Under the pieces are notes generated by a model, which was given only the letters and a program-made list of their open reading frames with translations, ran no database searches and had not been told where the DNA came from. Source: Duganella radicis (GTDB taxonomy: Bacteria; Pseudomonadota; Gammaproteobacteria; Burkholderiales; Burkholderiaceae_D). Taken from it: 64,000 bases of DNA. Location of the stretch: positions 1 through 64,000 of the forward strand of contig NZ_WNKY01000012.1 of the NCBI RefSeq assembly GCF_009720825.1, given 5' to 3'. A program made the position numbers and the translations under genes. The number at the start of each line of letters is the position of its first letter. The stretch's first letter is position 1. Positions 32,059 to 42,072 of this stretch are shown piece by piece.

Positions 32059-33336
32059 ATGATGAAACGAGTGACAGGATTCCGACTGCCGGCCATCGGC
32101 TTGGCCGCCATCGCCCTGCTGGCCGGTTGCGGCGGCGGCGGGGGCGGCAGTGGCGGGTCCGGCGGCGCGGTGCAGACCATCGCCTTCGACTTTCCGGGCG
32201 GCGCCACCGTGGCCGTCCCGCCCGCCGTGGCGACCACCCAGTTGGTGGCCACGGCCAGTTCCGGCGGACCGATCACCTTCACCTCAAATACGCCGACCGT
32301 TTGCACCGTCAGCGGCAGCACCGTGTCACTGCTGATCGCTGGCGAGTGCTCGGTGACCGCCACCCAGCCCGGCTATCAGGGCTACGCCGCGGCCTCGCAG
32401 AGCCAGTTGTTCGTCATACCCAAGCGGCCGCAGACGATTGTGTTCCGCAATCCAGGCTCGCAGGCGCTGGATGGGCAGCCGGCAACGCTGAGTGCGGCCG
32501 CCAACACGGGCCGGCCCGTGGCCTTCTCGACCAGCACGCCGACGGTGTGCTCGGTCAGCGGCAACGCGCTGTCCAAGCTGGCCAATGGCCTGTGCGTGGT
32601 CACCGCCACGCAGAGCGGCGACGATATTTTTGAGAGCGTGAAGCTGGACCGGAGCATTCCTATCGGCACGGAAAAGGCGCCTGCGCTGACTTTCCTGAGC
32701 GGCTATCAGGATACTTCGACCACCAAGGAGCAGGGCAGCATCGGCACCTACTCGGGCAGCAACGCCGATGGCTACTGGTGCGGCGGCAGCTGGTGCGGCA
32801 GCGCCGTCTCCGCCGATGGCGGCAGCTTCTCGTATTTCTACAGTATCCAGCCGGCGGATCCGGTCGGCCTGAACGGCTACTGGGGCTTCACCATGATGGC
32901 CGGCACCCTGAAGGAGATGAACAAGGGCACCGATACGCTGCTCGGCGTGCGCATCGACGCCCAGGCTGCGCTGAAGTTCAATCTGGCGCAGAACAGCGAG
33001 TGGCTCAGCACCGGCAAGAACGCGATCAACGTCGATCTGTACCTTGGCCATTACACGCTCAAGGACGGCAAGGACTGCAACGTCAAGCTGCGCGCCGTGG
33101 TGACGCCGACCCAGGCGGCCGCTACCGACTACAGCATCGGGCTCAGGGACAAGTTCACGGTCAACGAGTCATGCGGCCTGACCGGGCTGGATCTGTGGAA
33201 TGAATTGCAGGACTACCCGATCGCGAAGATCGAGTTTTCCGCGGTGAACGTGAACACCACGGTGTCGAGCACGGGGACGGCCGCGCCGACCTTTACCAGC
33301 AAGCTGACGCTGACCGGCGCCATCAGCTTCCAATGA
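32059..33336 (+). CDS. Surface lipoprotein with two Cys-paired Ig-like repeats
   Basis: 425 residues. Lipobox LLAGC followed by a glycine/serine linker. Two beta repeats of about 85 residues (each with ITFTSNTPTVCTVSG-type strand and a second Cys, GECSVTATQPG / GLCVVTATQSG) resemble MBG-type Ig domains. From about residue 205 a separate beta-rich domain (GYWCGGSWCGSAVSADGGSFSYFY) begins. It ends 16 bases before the TonB receptor gene. It may act as a surface partner of that receptor (inference). No Sus-type homology is visible. A second ATG directly follows the first. Confidence 0.8.
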   Translation: MMKRVTGFRLPAIGLAAIALLAGCGGGGGGSGGSGGAVQTIAFDFPGGATVAVPPAVATTQLVATASSGGPITFTSNTPTVCTVSGSTVSLLIAGECSVTATQPGYQGYAAASQSQLFVIPKRPQTIVFRNPGSQALDGQPATLSAAANTGRPVAFSTSTPTVCSVSGNALSKLANGLCVVTATQSGDDIFESVKLDRSIPIGTEKAPALTFLSGYQDTSTTKEQGSIGTYSGSNADGYWCGGSWCGSAVSADGGSFSYFYSIQPADPVGLNGYWGFTMMAGTLKEMNKGTDTLLGVRIDAQAALKFNLAQNSEWLSTGKNAINVDLYLGHYTLKDGKDCNVKLRAVVTPTQAAATDYSIGLRDKFTVNESCGLTGLDLWNELQDYPIAKIEFSAVNVNTTVSSTGTAAPTFTSKLTLTGAISFQ

Positions 33337-33352
33337 CAAGAGGATCAATATA

Positions 33353-36300
33353 ATGAAAAACACAGGGACGATGAGCAACAGGAAACCGCTCAAGATGACC
33401 GCGCTGGCGATGGCGGCGGCGCAGCTGGCGCTGCTGTCCAGCGGTGGTGCGCTGGCGCAGACCGACACCTCGGCGCCGGCCGCCAAGGACACGCCGCCGG
33501 ACAAGATCGTGGTGGTGACCGGCCAGCGCAAGCAGCTGGAGACTTCGCAAAAAATCAAGCAGGAGTCCGAGCTGATCGTCGACTCGGTCGTGGCCGACGA
33601 GGCCGGCAAGCTGCCGGACAAGTCGATCACCGAGGTGCTGCAACGGGTGGTGGGCGTCACCATGGACCGCAACACCTCGCGCACCCGCACCAACGCGGCC
33701 AGCAATCCGCTGTCCTACAACGTCGAGGGCTCGGGCGTGCAGATCCGCGGCCTGTCGTGGGGCTCGTCCACCCTGAACGGCCGCGAAGGTTTCTCGGCCG
33801 GCTGGCCTGGACGCGAATTGAGCTGGGGCGACATCCCGCCGGAACTGATGGCGGGCGTGGACGTGTACAAGAATCCCTCGTCCGAGCTGATTGAAGGCGG
33901 CATCAGCGGCCAGGTCAATCTGCGCACCCGGCTGCCGTTCGATTCCAAGGGACAATCGGGCGCCTTCTCCTTCTCGGACAGCTATACCCCGTTTGGCAAG
34001 AAAAATACGCCGTCGTTCTCCGGCCTGTACTCCAACCGCTGGTCGATCGACATGGGCGAAATCGGCGCGCTGATCGATGTCTCCTACGGCAAATCCGCGT
34101 TCCGTTCCGACTCCTACAGCCTCGGCGCCTACTACCCGCTGAGCAAGCCGGTGCCCGGCAAGACGGTGTGGGTACCGAACGGCGTCTCCTGGGGGACCAG
34201 CGAGGGCGAGTCGGAACGCGCAGGGATCTATGGCGCGTTGCAATGGAAGACGAACGACAAGGAGTCGTCGCTGACTTACTTCGATTCGGGTTTCCGTTCC
34301 GAGAGCGTCAACGGCGGCATCTTCAGCACCGCGTCGGACGGCAACCTCGGCTTGAATCCGTATGACCTCAAGCTCACCAACGCCCAGTATGACGCCAACG
34401 GCGTCCTGCAAAAAGGCACGTTGAGCTATCCGGGCGGCGTCGGCCAGAACCAGTTCGCGGCCGGCGGTTTGTCCGCGGGCACCACCAGCTCCTATGACAA
34501 TGCGCATGGACGCACGCGCGATATCTCCTGGAACCTGAAGTGGCGGATGGATGAGCGCTGGACCTTCCAGAGCGATCTGCAGTGGGTGCACGCCACCAAT
34601 GGCGGCGATGGCAACATGATCAATATGGGCACGTTCGTGCCCAGCATGAGCTTCGACCTGACCACGCCCCGGCCCACCGTCGGTTTCGACGCCGCCGCCC
34701 GCGCCGCCCTGGCCGATCCGGGCAACTACTACTTCAACACCCTGCAGCCTTACCTCAACAAGGCCAAGGGCGACATGTATGCCTGGAAGGGCGACGCCAA
34801 GTTCGTCTTCGACAGCGAGGTGTTGCGCGATCTGCGTTTTGGCGTGCGTCTGAGCAAGCGCTCGATGTCGCATGCGATCGGCGTCGGCAGTGGCTGGTAT
34901 TCGCTGTCCGAGCCGTGGTCGGTGCTACAGAGCCCGGTGCCGGGCCGGCCGCCGACTGCCGCCGAGTGGGGGAGCAATTGGCAACCGCGCGGCAATTTCG
35001 GCTACCTGAGCGATCCGCGGTATGCCAAGCTCGCCCCGGTCCAGCAATACACCTTCCCCAACTTCTTCAACGGCAGGATCGGCACGCCGCCAACCATCGT
35101 GGTGCCGACCATGGCCGCGGTGCGCGACTACCCGGCCCAGGATGCGGCGCTGCTGGCGGTGAAGCGCCTGCAATGCGAGGACGCCAACAAGCTCAGGAAC
35201 ACCAACAACGATTGCTCGACCCAGGGCAGCGACTGGCGCCCGATGATATTCTCGAACGATCCCAAGGACGTCAACCCGCAAAATCCCGAGCAGGGCGCGC
35301 TGTCGACGGCCAGCGAAACCACCCAGGCCCTGTATGGCACCCTGCGCTTCGGCTTTGACAACTGGAAGTATCCGGTGGAAGGCAATGTGGGCGCGCGGGT
35401 GATCCGCTCGAACTCCCAGTCGCACGGCTACACGGTATTCAATCCGCAATACAGCAACACCACCAACCCGTCCCTGCCACGGTTCGGGGTGTTCAACGAG
35501 CCGCTGGATGTCAAGGGCAGTCATACCGACGTGATCCCGAGCCTGAACCTGAAGGTAAGCCTGACCGACAAGCTACAGTCACGCATTGCGCTGTCGCAGG
35601 GCATCGCCCGTCCTGGCTTCGACCAGTTGCAGGAGTACGTCAACCTGCAGCAGAAGGTGGAAAACGCCACCGTCAACGGCGTCAGCATCATCAAGTCGGT
35701 CAGCTACGTCGGTACCAACTCGGGCAACGCGAACCTCAAGCCGCTTAAATCGAACAACTTCGATCTGTCGCTGGAATGGTATCCGCGCGCCGGCCAGTCG
35801 CTCACGGCAGTGGTGTTCTATAAGAAGATCAAGGACATCATCATGAACGATACCTACACCAGAAGCATCAAGGATCTGGCTGGCAATTCGCAGGAGTTCG
35901 TCATTACCGGGCCGGCCAACGCGGCCAAGCTGTGGCAGGGTGGCATTGAAATCGCCGGCCAGACCTACCTGGATAAACTGCCCGGCCTGGAGGGCATACC
36001 TGACTGGGCGAAGGGCTTCGGCGTTTCCGCCAACTGGACCTACCTGGACGGCAAGCAGGACCTGTACCATCCGTACACGGCGCCGTATTGCCCGAAAAAC
36101 GGTACCGCCACGACCATGAACAATCTCTACGGTTGCGACACCAACGGCCTGCCCTTCAAGGATCTGCCAGTGGTCAACATGTCCAAGCATGCCTTCAACT
36201 TCGGCTTGATGTACGACCGCGGGCCGATTTCGGCACGGCTGGCGTATAGCTGGCGCTCGCGCACTTTGTTGGCGACCAATGCCTTCGGCGCCGGCGGCAA

Positions 36301-36571
36301 CGACGCGGTCAGCGCCGATCCGGCACGCCTGGTCAACGGCGTGGCGCCGACGGACGTTGGCTGGGGACTGCCGGTGTGGCAGGAGGCCGTGGGCCAGTGG
36401 GACGCCAGTCTCAACTACAACTTCACCGCCAGTCTGTGGGCCAGCGCGGCGGTCAGCAACCTGACCCGGACGGTGACGAAGCAGACCAATCAGCAATTCA
36501 TCGGCAACACGGGGCGCTCCTGGTTCGATCCGGGCCGCAGCTTCCGGGTAGCAATGGGTTATCACTTCTGA
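33353..36571 (+). CDS. TonB-dependent outer-membrane receptor
   Basis: 1072 residues. A signal peptide ends near ALA-QTD. The plug domain (about 60-190) carries ITEVLQRVVGVTM, IRGL and EGGISGQVNLRT. A long 22-strand-type barrel ends in the C-terminal RVAMGYHF with terminal Phe. Size and plug resemble the large receptors, often paired with tryptophan halogenases in Caulobacter and Xanthomonas, that import plant or glycan breakdown products. TonB box candidate DKIVVVTGQ lies near residue 50. Substrate unknown. Good ribosome site AGAGGATC. Confidence 0.95.
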   Translation: MKNTGTMSNRKPLKMTALAMAAAQLALLSSGGALAQTDTSAPAAKDTPPDKIVVVTGQRKQLETSQKIKQESELIVDSVVADEAGKLPDKSITEVLQRVVGVTMDRNTSRTRTNAASNPLSYNVEGSGVQIRGLSWGSSTLNGREGFSAGWPGRELSWGDIPPELMAGVDVYKNPSSELIEGGISGQVNLRTRLPFDSKGQSGAFSFSDSYTPFGKKNTPSFSGLYSNRWSIDMGEIGALIDVSYGKSAFRSDSYSLGAYYPLSKPVPGKTVWVPNGVSWGTSEGESERAGIYGALQWKTNDKESSLTYFDSGFRSESVNGGIFSTASDGNLGLNPYDLKLTNAQYDANGVLQKGTLSYPGGVGQNQFAAGGLSAGTTSSYDNAHGRTRDISWNLKWRMDERWTFQSDLQWVHATNGGDGNMINMGTFVPSMSFDLTTPRPTVGFDAAARAALADPGNYYFNTLQPYLNKAKGDMYAWKGDAKFVFDSEVLRDLRFGVRLSKRSMSHAIGVGSGWYSLSEPWSVLQSPVPGRPPTAAEWGSNWQPRGNFGYLSDPRYAKLAPVQQYTFPNFFNGRIGTPPTIVVPTMAAVRDYPAQDAALLAVKRLQCEDANKLRNTNNDCSTQGSDWRPMIFSNDPKDVNPQNPEQGALSTASETTQALYGTLRFGFDNWKYPVEGNVGARVIRSNSQSHGYTVFNPQYSNTTNPSLPRFGVFNEPLDVKGSHTDVIPSLNLKVSLTDKLQSRIALSQGIARPGFDQLQEYVNLQQKVENATVNGVSIIKSVSYVGTNSGNANLKPLKSNNFDLSLEWYPRAGQSLTAVVFYKKIKDIIMNDTYTRSIKDLAGNSQEFVITGPANAAKLWQGGIEIAGQTYLDKLPGLEGIPDWAKGFGVSANWTYLDGKQDLYHPYTAPYCPKNGTATTMNNLYGCDTNGLPFKDLPVVNMSKHAFNFGLMYDRGPISARLAYSWRSRTLLATNAFGAGGNDAVSADPARLVNGVAPTDVGWGLPVWQEAVGQWDASLNYNFTASLWASAAVSNLTRTVTKQTNQQFIGNTGRSWFDPGRSFRVAMGYHF

Positions 36572-36573
36572 TA

Positions 36574-36611
36574 CATTCATCCTCATGCCGCATTACTCAT
36601 GAGGATGAATG
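36574..36611 (+). promoter_or_regulatory. 14-bp perfect hairpin hiding the globin ribosome site and first ATG
   Basis: CATTCATCCTCATG (36574-36587) and CATGAGGATGAATG (36598-36611) are perfect inverted copies around a 10-base loop. The right arm contains the GAGG ribosome site and the first of two tandem ATGs of the globin gene. No U-run follows, so translational control is more likely than termination. Confidence 0.75.
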
Positions 36612-37085
36612 ATGATCCAACGCTACCGCACGGTCGCTATCGGCCTGCTGCTGGCTTCGTCGCTGGCAGCGGCACAAACGCCCTACCCCGAGGACTCCAC
36701 CTACCGGGGGCTGGGCGGCAAGGAAGGTATCAAGAAGATTGTCGATACCTTCCTCACCCTGGTGCTGGCCGATCCGCGCATCAAGGATAACTTCGCCGAT
36801 TTCGATATCCCGCAAATCAACCAGCGCTTGCAGGAGCAGTTCTGCGAATTCGCCGGCGGCCCGTGCAAGTACACCGGCAAATACCGCGACAAGACCATGG
36901 ACGGCGTCGGCACCGTGCGCGACATGAAGACCGTGCATCAGGATCTGAAGATCACCAACGCCATGTTCAACGCGCTGACCGAGGATTTGCAGATCGCGAT
37001 GGAACAGCACCATGTGCCGAGCGGCGTTGCGCTCAAGCTGGTGGCCAGGCTGGCGCCGATGCAACGCGACATCGTCACCCAATAA
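36612..37085 (+). CDS. Exported group I truncated hemoglobin
   Basis: 157 residues from the second of two tandem ATGs, whose spacing from GAGG is better. An N-terminal signal peptide (IQRYRTVAIGLLLASSLAAAQ) precedes a group I truncated globin: LGGKEGIKKIVDTFL, FCEFAGGPCKYTG, and the proximal His in MKTVHQDLKITNAMFNAL (about residue 109). Signal peptides are unusual on globins. Export places heme, and NO, oxygen or peroxide chemistry, in the periplasm. Followed closely by DUF3034. Translation start is buried in a hairpin. Confidence 0.88.
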   Translation: MIQRYRTVAIGLLLASSLAAAQTPYPEDSTYRGLGGKEGIKKIVDTFLTLVLADPRIKDNFADFDIPQINQRLQEQFCEFAGGPCKYTGKYRDKTMDGVGTVRDMKTVHQDLKITNAMFNALTEDLQIAMEQHHVPSGVALKLVARLAPMQRDIVTQ

Positions 37086-37103
37086 TCCGCCCGGAGCAGA
37101 GCC

Positions 37104-37976
37104 ATGAAAAAAATCATTCCAACGCTGTTGGCTGTCTGCGCGTGCGCCGGCGTGGGCGCGCAGGACATGGGCAAGCTGCTGGCCACCGGCGGCGTCTCGC
37201 AAGTGGAAGGCGCGGGCGGCGGCGGCATCACGCCGTGGGCGCTGATCAGCGGCTACGGCACGCGCGACAGCTGGGGCGCCAACGCACACTACACCTACGT
37301 CGGCACCCAGGATTACAAGCTGAATACCTATGGCGTCACGGCCGGCATCCAGGACCGGCTGGAACTGTCGTTCGCCAACCAGGAATTCAAGGGCAGCCTG
37401 GCGCCGCTGGACAAGCTCAACGTCAAGCAGGACATCATCGGCCTCAAGCTGAAAGTGCTGGGCGATGCGGTGTACGAGCAGGATACGTGGGTGCCGCAGG
37501 TGGCGGTGGGCCTGATGTACAAGAAGAACAAGGGCATCCACGGCCTGGAGGCGCTGGGCGTCACCAACGTCAGGCAGCTTGGCGCCAGGGATGACAGCGG
37601 CTACGACTACTACGTCTCCGCCACCAAGATTTATCTGGAATACAGCCTGCTGCTGAACGCCACGCTGCGCGCCACGCGCGCCAACCAGATGGGCATCCTG
37701 GGATTTGGCGGCGACAGGAATGACGACACGCGCCTGAAGCCGGAGTTCTCGGCCGCCTATCTCATCAACCGCAAGTTGGCGCTGGGCGCCGAGTACCGTT
37801 TCAAGCCGCACAACCTCGGCGTGGATGACGAGAAGGCGTATTACGACGCCTTCATCGCCTGGTTCCCGACCAAGAATTTTTCAGTGACGGCGGCCTACGC
37901 CAATCTCGGCGACATCACCATCTTCAATCCGAAGAAGCAGAAGGGCTTGTATTTGTCCTTGCAGGCCGGCTTTTAG
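37104..37976 (+). CDS. DUF3034-family putative outer-membrane protein
   Basis: 290 residues with a signal peptide (MKKIIPTLLAVCACAGVGAQ), then alternating beta strands (YGVTAGIQDRLELSFANQEF, YVSATKIYLEYSLLLNATLRA, LALGAEYRFKPHNL) ending in LYLSLQAGF with terminal Phe, as in beta-barrel proteins. Family function is unknown. Ribosome site GGAG; 18 bases after the globin. Its stop overlaps the convergent cyanase stop by four bases. Confidence 0.87.
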   Translation: MKKIIPTLLAVCACAGVGAQDMGKLLATGGVSQVEGAGGGGITPWALISGYGTRDSWGANAHYTYVGTQDYKLNTYGVTAGIQDRLELSFANQEFKGSLAPLDKLNVKQDIIGLKLKVLGDAVYEQDTWVPQVAVGLMYKKNKGIHGLEALGVTNVRQLGARDDSGYDYYVSATKIYLEYSLLLNATLRATRANQMGILGFGGDRNDDTRLKPEFSAAYLINRKLALGAEYRFKPHNLGVDDEKAYYDAFIAWFPTKNFSVTAAYANLGDITIFNPKKQKGLYLSLQAGF

Positions 37977-38416
37977 TAGGTTTTGTAAGGCAGGAATTTG
38001 CCGCTCAGGACCACCTGCACGCGGTCGCCCTTGGGATCGGCTTCGCGCTGGATATCCATCGAGAAGTCGATCGCGCTCATGATGCCGTCGCCGAATTCTT
38101 CGTGGATCAATTCCTTGATGGTGGTGCCGTACACGCTGACGATTTCATACCAGCGGTAGATCAGCGGATCGGTCGGCACGGCGCTTGGCAGCGAACCTTT
38201 GTAGGGCACGATTTGCAGCCAGGCGGCTTCTTCGTCGGTGAGGCCGAACAGTGCCTGCGCCTTGTCGGCCTGTTCGCGGTTGAAGGTCATCTGGCCGAGC
38301 AGCGCGGCGGTGGTCCATTCCTTGCTCTGGCCGAAGTGCGTGGCGAGATCCGCCCAGCGCAGCTTGTTGGCGACCTTGGTGGCGATGATTTTTTGCGTGA
38401 CTTGCTGGCGGTCCAT
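37973..38416 (-). CDS. cynS: Cyanate hydratase (cyanase)
   Basis: 147 residues. Converts cyanate and bicarbonate to ammonia and carbon dioxide. The catalytic Arg88, Glu91 and Ser114 (in YRWYEIVSVYG and GIMSAIDFSM) have the spacing of E. coli Arg96, Glu99 and Ser122. The start at MDRQQV (38416) is set by homology. No cynT, cynX or CynR-type regulator is adjacent. Confidence 0.96.
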   Translation of the reverse strand: MDRQQVTQKIIATKVANKLRWADLATHFGQSKEWTTAALLGQMTFNREQADKAQALFGLTDEEAAWLQIVPYKGSLPSAVPTDPLIYRWYEIVSVYGTTIKELIHEEFGDGIMSAIDFSMDIQREADPKGDRVQVVLSGKFLPYKTY

Positions 38417-38470
38417 GGTGGCTTCCCTTGGTGGTTGGAGAAGCCAGACGTCATGCAAGCGGCGTGCCAA

Positions 38471-38982
38471 TCAGCCTTTGAGCGACTCCGCCAGCAGCTT
38501 GTGCAGGGCCGGGAAGTCCGGCTCGCCGAGGTAGCGCTTGAGGATCTTGCCGTCCTTGCCGATCACGAAAGTGGTCGGCGTCATGGCGACACTGCCGTAG
38601 GCCTTGGCGGCCGAGCCGTCCGCATCCAGCGCCACCTTGAACGGCAGCTGGCGGGTTTCGGCGTAGTTCAGCACGTAGTTGGGGGGATCGTAACTCATCG
38701 CCACGGCGACGAACTCCAGGCCCTGCCCTTTGAACTTGTTGTAGGTGTCGACCATCTTGGGCATCTCGGCCACGCAGGTGGTGCACGAGGTGGCCCAGAA
38801 ATTCACCATCACCACCTTGCCCTTGAGGCTCTCGGGCGTGATCTTCTCGCCCTTGATGCTGAGGAAGGCCAGCTCCGGCGCCACCTCGCGCTTGGACACC
38901 GTGGCGTAGGCGCCAAAGCCGATGGCGGCAATCGCCACGGCGGCGATCACCGGTTTGATCCAGGCGCGGGAGGAGTTGCTCA

Positions 38983-38983
<1 letters not shown>
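38471..38983 (-). CDS. TlpA-like membrane-anchored thiol-disulfide oxidoreductase
   Basis: 170 residues from MSNSSRAWIKPV, with a TAATG overlap with the upstream dolP-like gene. An N-terminal anchor (about 10-27) precedes a thioredoxin fold facing the periplasm, with the active site CTTC in NFWATSCTTCVAEMP and cis-Pro in MTPTTFVIGKDG. Family members reduce cytochrome c or copper chaperone cysteines. Its own target cannot be told. Confidence 0.92.
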
Positions 38984-40276
<1,293 letters not shown>

Positions 40277-40627
40277 TTACATCTCCAGCACGTTTTGTAT
40301 CCAAGACAACTTTTCATCATCGATGGCAATCAGGTCGAAGCGGCACGGCGGGGGGATTTTGTGGCGTAACAGATAATATTGCGCGGCCCGCAACAGACGC
40401 TGCTGCTTGGCCGGGGTGACGCTGTAGACCGCGCCGCCGAAGCGGCTGCCGGCGCGCTGGCGCACTTCCACGAACACCAGCACCGGACCCTCCAGCATGA
40501 TGAGGTCGATTTCACCGGCCTTGCACAGGAAATTGCGCTCCAGCAGCGTCAGGCCCTGGGCGAGGAGGTGGCTGAGCGCCCGGTCCTCGCCCTGCCGGCC
40601 CAGCCGCTGCTGTGGGGTGCGCGGCAT
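40277..40627 (-). CDS. yraN: UPF0102 protein YraN (nuclease-like fold)
   Basis: 116 residues. RQGEDRALSHLLAQGLTLLERNFLCKAGEIDLIMLEGPVLVFVEVRQR keeps the Asp and E-x-K/R type residues of a restriction-endonuclease-like fold. Its role is not settled. Starts seven bases after the lpoA stop; 57 bases separate it from the SIS gene. Confidence 0.94.
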   Translation of the reverse strand: MPRTPQQRLGRQGEDRALSHLLAQGLTLLERNFLCKAGEIDLIMLEGPVLVFVEVRQRAGSRFGGAVYSVTPAKQQRLLRAAQYYLLRHKIPPPCRFDLIAIDDEKLSWIQNVLEM

Positions 40628-40634
40628 GGCATCC

Positions 40635-42062
40635 TCATGGGCGGGCGGGCGCCGGCGCGCCGTTCTGGTAGATGGCCGATTGCTCGATGCGCTCGAAGCT
40701 GGCCGGGCCCTGGCCGAAGTCGACCGTCAGCTTGCCGGTGACGCCGTCCAGCTGGAAGCGGCCGGCCGGATGGCGGGCAATTTCCCGCGCCACGCGGAAG
40801 GCGTCGATGCCGAGCGCGTACAGGCGCGCCATGTCGGCGCTGCCGACCCCGCTTTGCAGCGGACGCGGGTAGACCATCACCGCCGGATGATCGCGCTGCA
40901 CTTGCCATGGCAGGTCCAGCAGGCGCACGCCTTCCAGGTCGCGGCCGGGGAAGCCGGCGCCGGCGCCCGGATTCAGCGCCGAGGTGCCGTAGATCGGCAG
41001 GCTGGCGAATTGCTCGGTCGGCACGGCGGGCGGCGGCGGCAGCTTGTCGGCGGTGCTGAAAATCGGGTTGTCCGGCTCGGTGGTCAGCACGCTGCCGAGG
41101 GCGATGCGCAGCTGGCGGGTCTGGTCCGCGCCCATGGCCGAGAACAGCACGGCCGGCGTGTCCTGGCGCAGGCGGGCCCGCAGTTGCACCAGTTCCGGAT
41201 CGCTGAGGTAGCCGTCCGGCGCGCTCAATTCCACGATGCGCAACGGCCGGCCCAAGCGCCCTTCCCACTGATTGGCGAAGGCGGCCGCCACGCGGCGCTG
41301 CCAGGCCGAACTGGTGGTCAGCACCAGCGCGCTGCCGCCGGGCTGGTCGGCGGCGGCCCATTGCGCGGCCTGGCGCGCCTCTTCCTCGATCGACAGGCCG
41401 ATCGCCAGCATCTGCGGCGGCAGCGGCGTGGCGCCCTGCTGGCCGTGGCCTTCGGGCGTATTCAGGGCGATGGTGGGCTTGCTGACCAGCGCGCTGCCGG
41501 CCACGGCCGCCACCGCCGTGCGCGACAGCGGGCCGACCACGATGTCTTCGCTTTGCAGGGCGCGCACGTAGGCGCCGAGGATGTCCTGCGGCACATCGCC
41601 GGTTTCCACCACGGTGACGGTGATGTTGTCGCGGTCGCGCTCCAGGCCGGCCATGAAGCCGGCGCGCAACGATTCGGCGGCCGCGCCCAGCGTGTCCGAG
41701 CGCAGCGGCAGCAGCAGGCCGATGCGGACCGGCGTGCCGGACGGCGGCATGCTTTCATTGACGAAGCGCGCGCCGGTGTCGGCCTGGCGGAGGGCCGCCT
41801 GCTTGTCGCCATTGCCGGTGTCCGGCTCGACCGTGGCGCCGGGCGCGGTGACGGCAAACACCTCGGCCGGCGGCAAGTCCGGTCCGGGCGGCGCCTTGCG
41901 CGGCAGCGGCGCGGCGGGCTGGACGACGACTGGCGGCGGCGGCAGACTTGTTTTTGCCGGCTGGGGCGAGCACAATCCTCCCGGCGCGTCGCAAAACGGC
42001 GTGCTGCACGCACTCAGCACCGCGGCGGCCATGCACAGCAGCGTCAACCTCACACTTTTCAT
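40635..42062 (-). CDS. lpoA: LpoA-like outer-membrane lipoprotein, penicillin-binding protein activator
   Basis: 475 residues. Lipobox VLSAC follows a short signal sequence; a proline-rich linker leads to a periplasmic-binding-type domain (VRIGLLLPLRSDTLGAAAESLRAGFMAGL onwards) like the C-terminal domain of LpoA. The long N-terminal TPR domain of E. coli LpoA is missing, which is common in betaproteobacteria. The start at MKSVRLTLL (42062) is chosen for the signal peptide. Divergent from rsmI with only ten bases between starts, so promoters must overlap coding sequence. Confidence 0.86.
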   Translation of the reverse strand: MKSVRLTLLCMAAAVLSACSTPFCDAPGGLCSPQPAKTSLPPPPVVVQPAAPLPRKAPPGPDLPPAEVFAVTAPGATVEPDTGNGDKQAALRQADTGARFVNESMPPSGTPVRIGLLLPLRSDTLGAAAESLRAGFMAGLERDRDNITVTVVETGDVPQDILGAYVRALQSEDIVVGPLSRTAVAAVAGSALVSKPTIALNTPEGHGQQGATPLPPQMLAIGLSIEEEARQAAQWAAADQPGGSALVLTTSSAWQRRVAAAFANQWEGRLGRPLRIVELSAPDGYLSDPELVQLRARLRQDTPAVLFSAMGADQTRQLRIALGSVLTTEPDNPIFSTADKLPPPPAVPTEQFASLPIYGTSALNPGAGAGFPGRDLEGVRLLDLPWQVQRDHPAVMVYPRPLQSGVGSADMARLYALGIDAFRVAREIARHPAGRFQLDGVTGKLTVDFGQGPASFERIEQSAIYQNGAPAPARP

Positions 42063-42072
42063 CCTACCCCCA

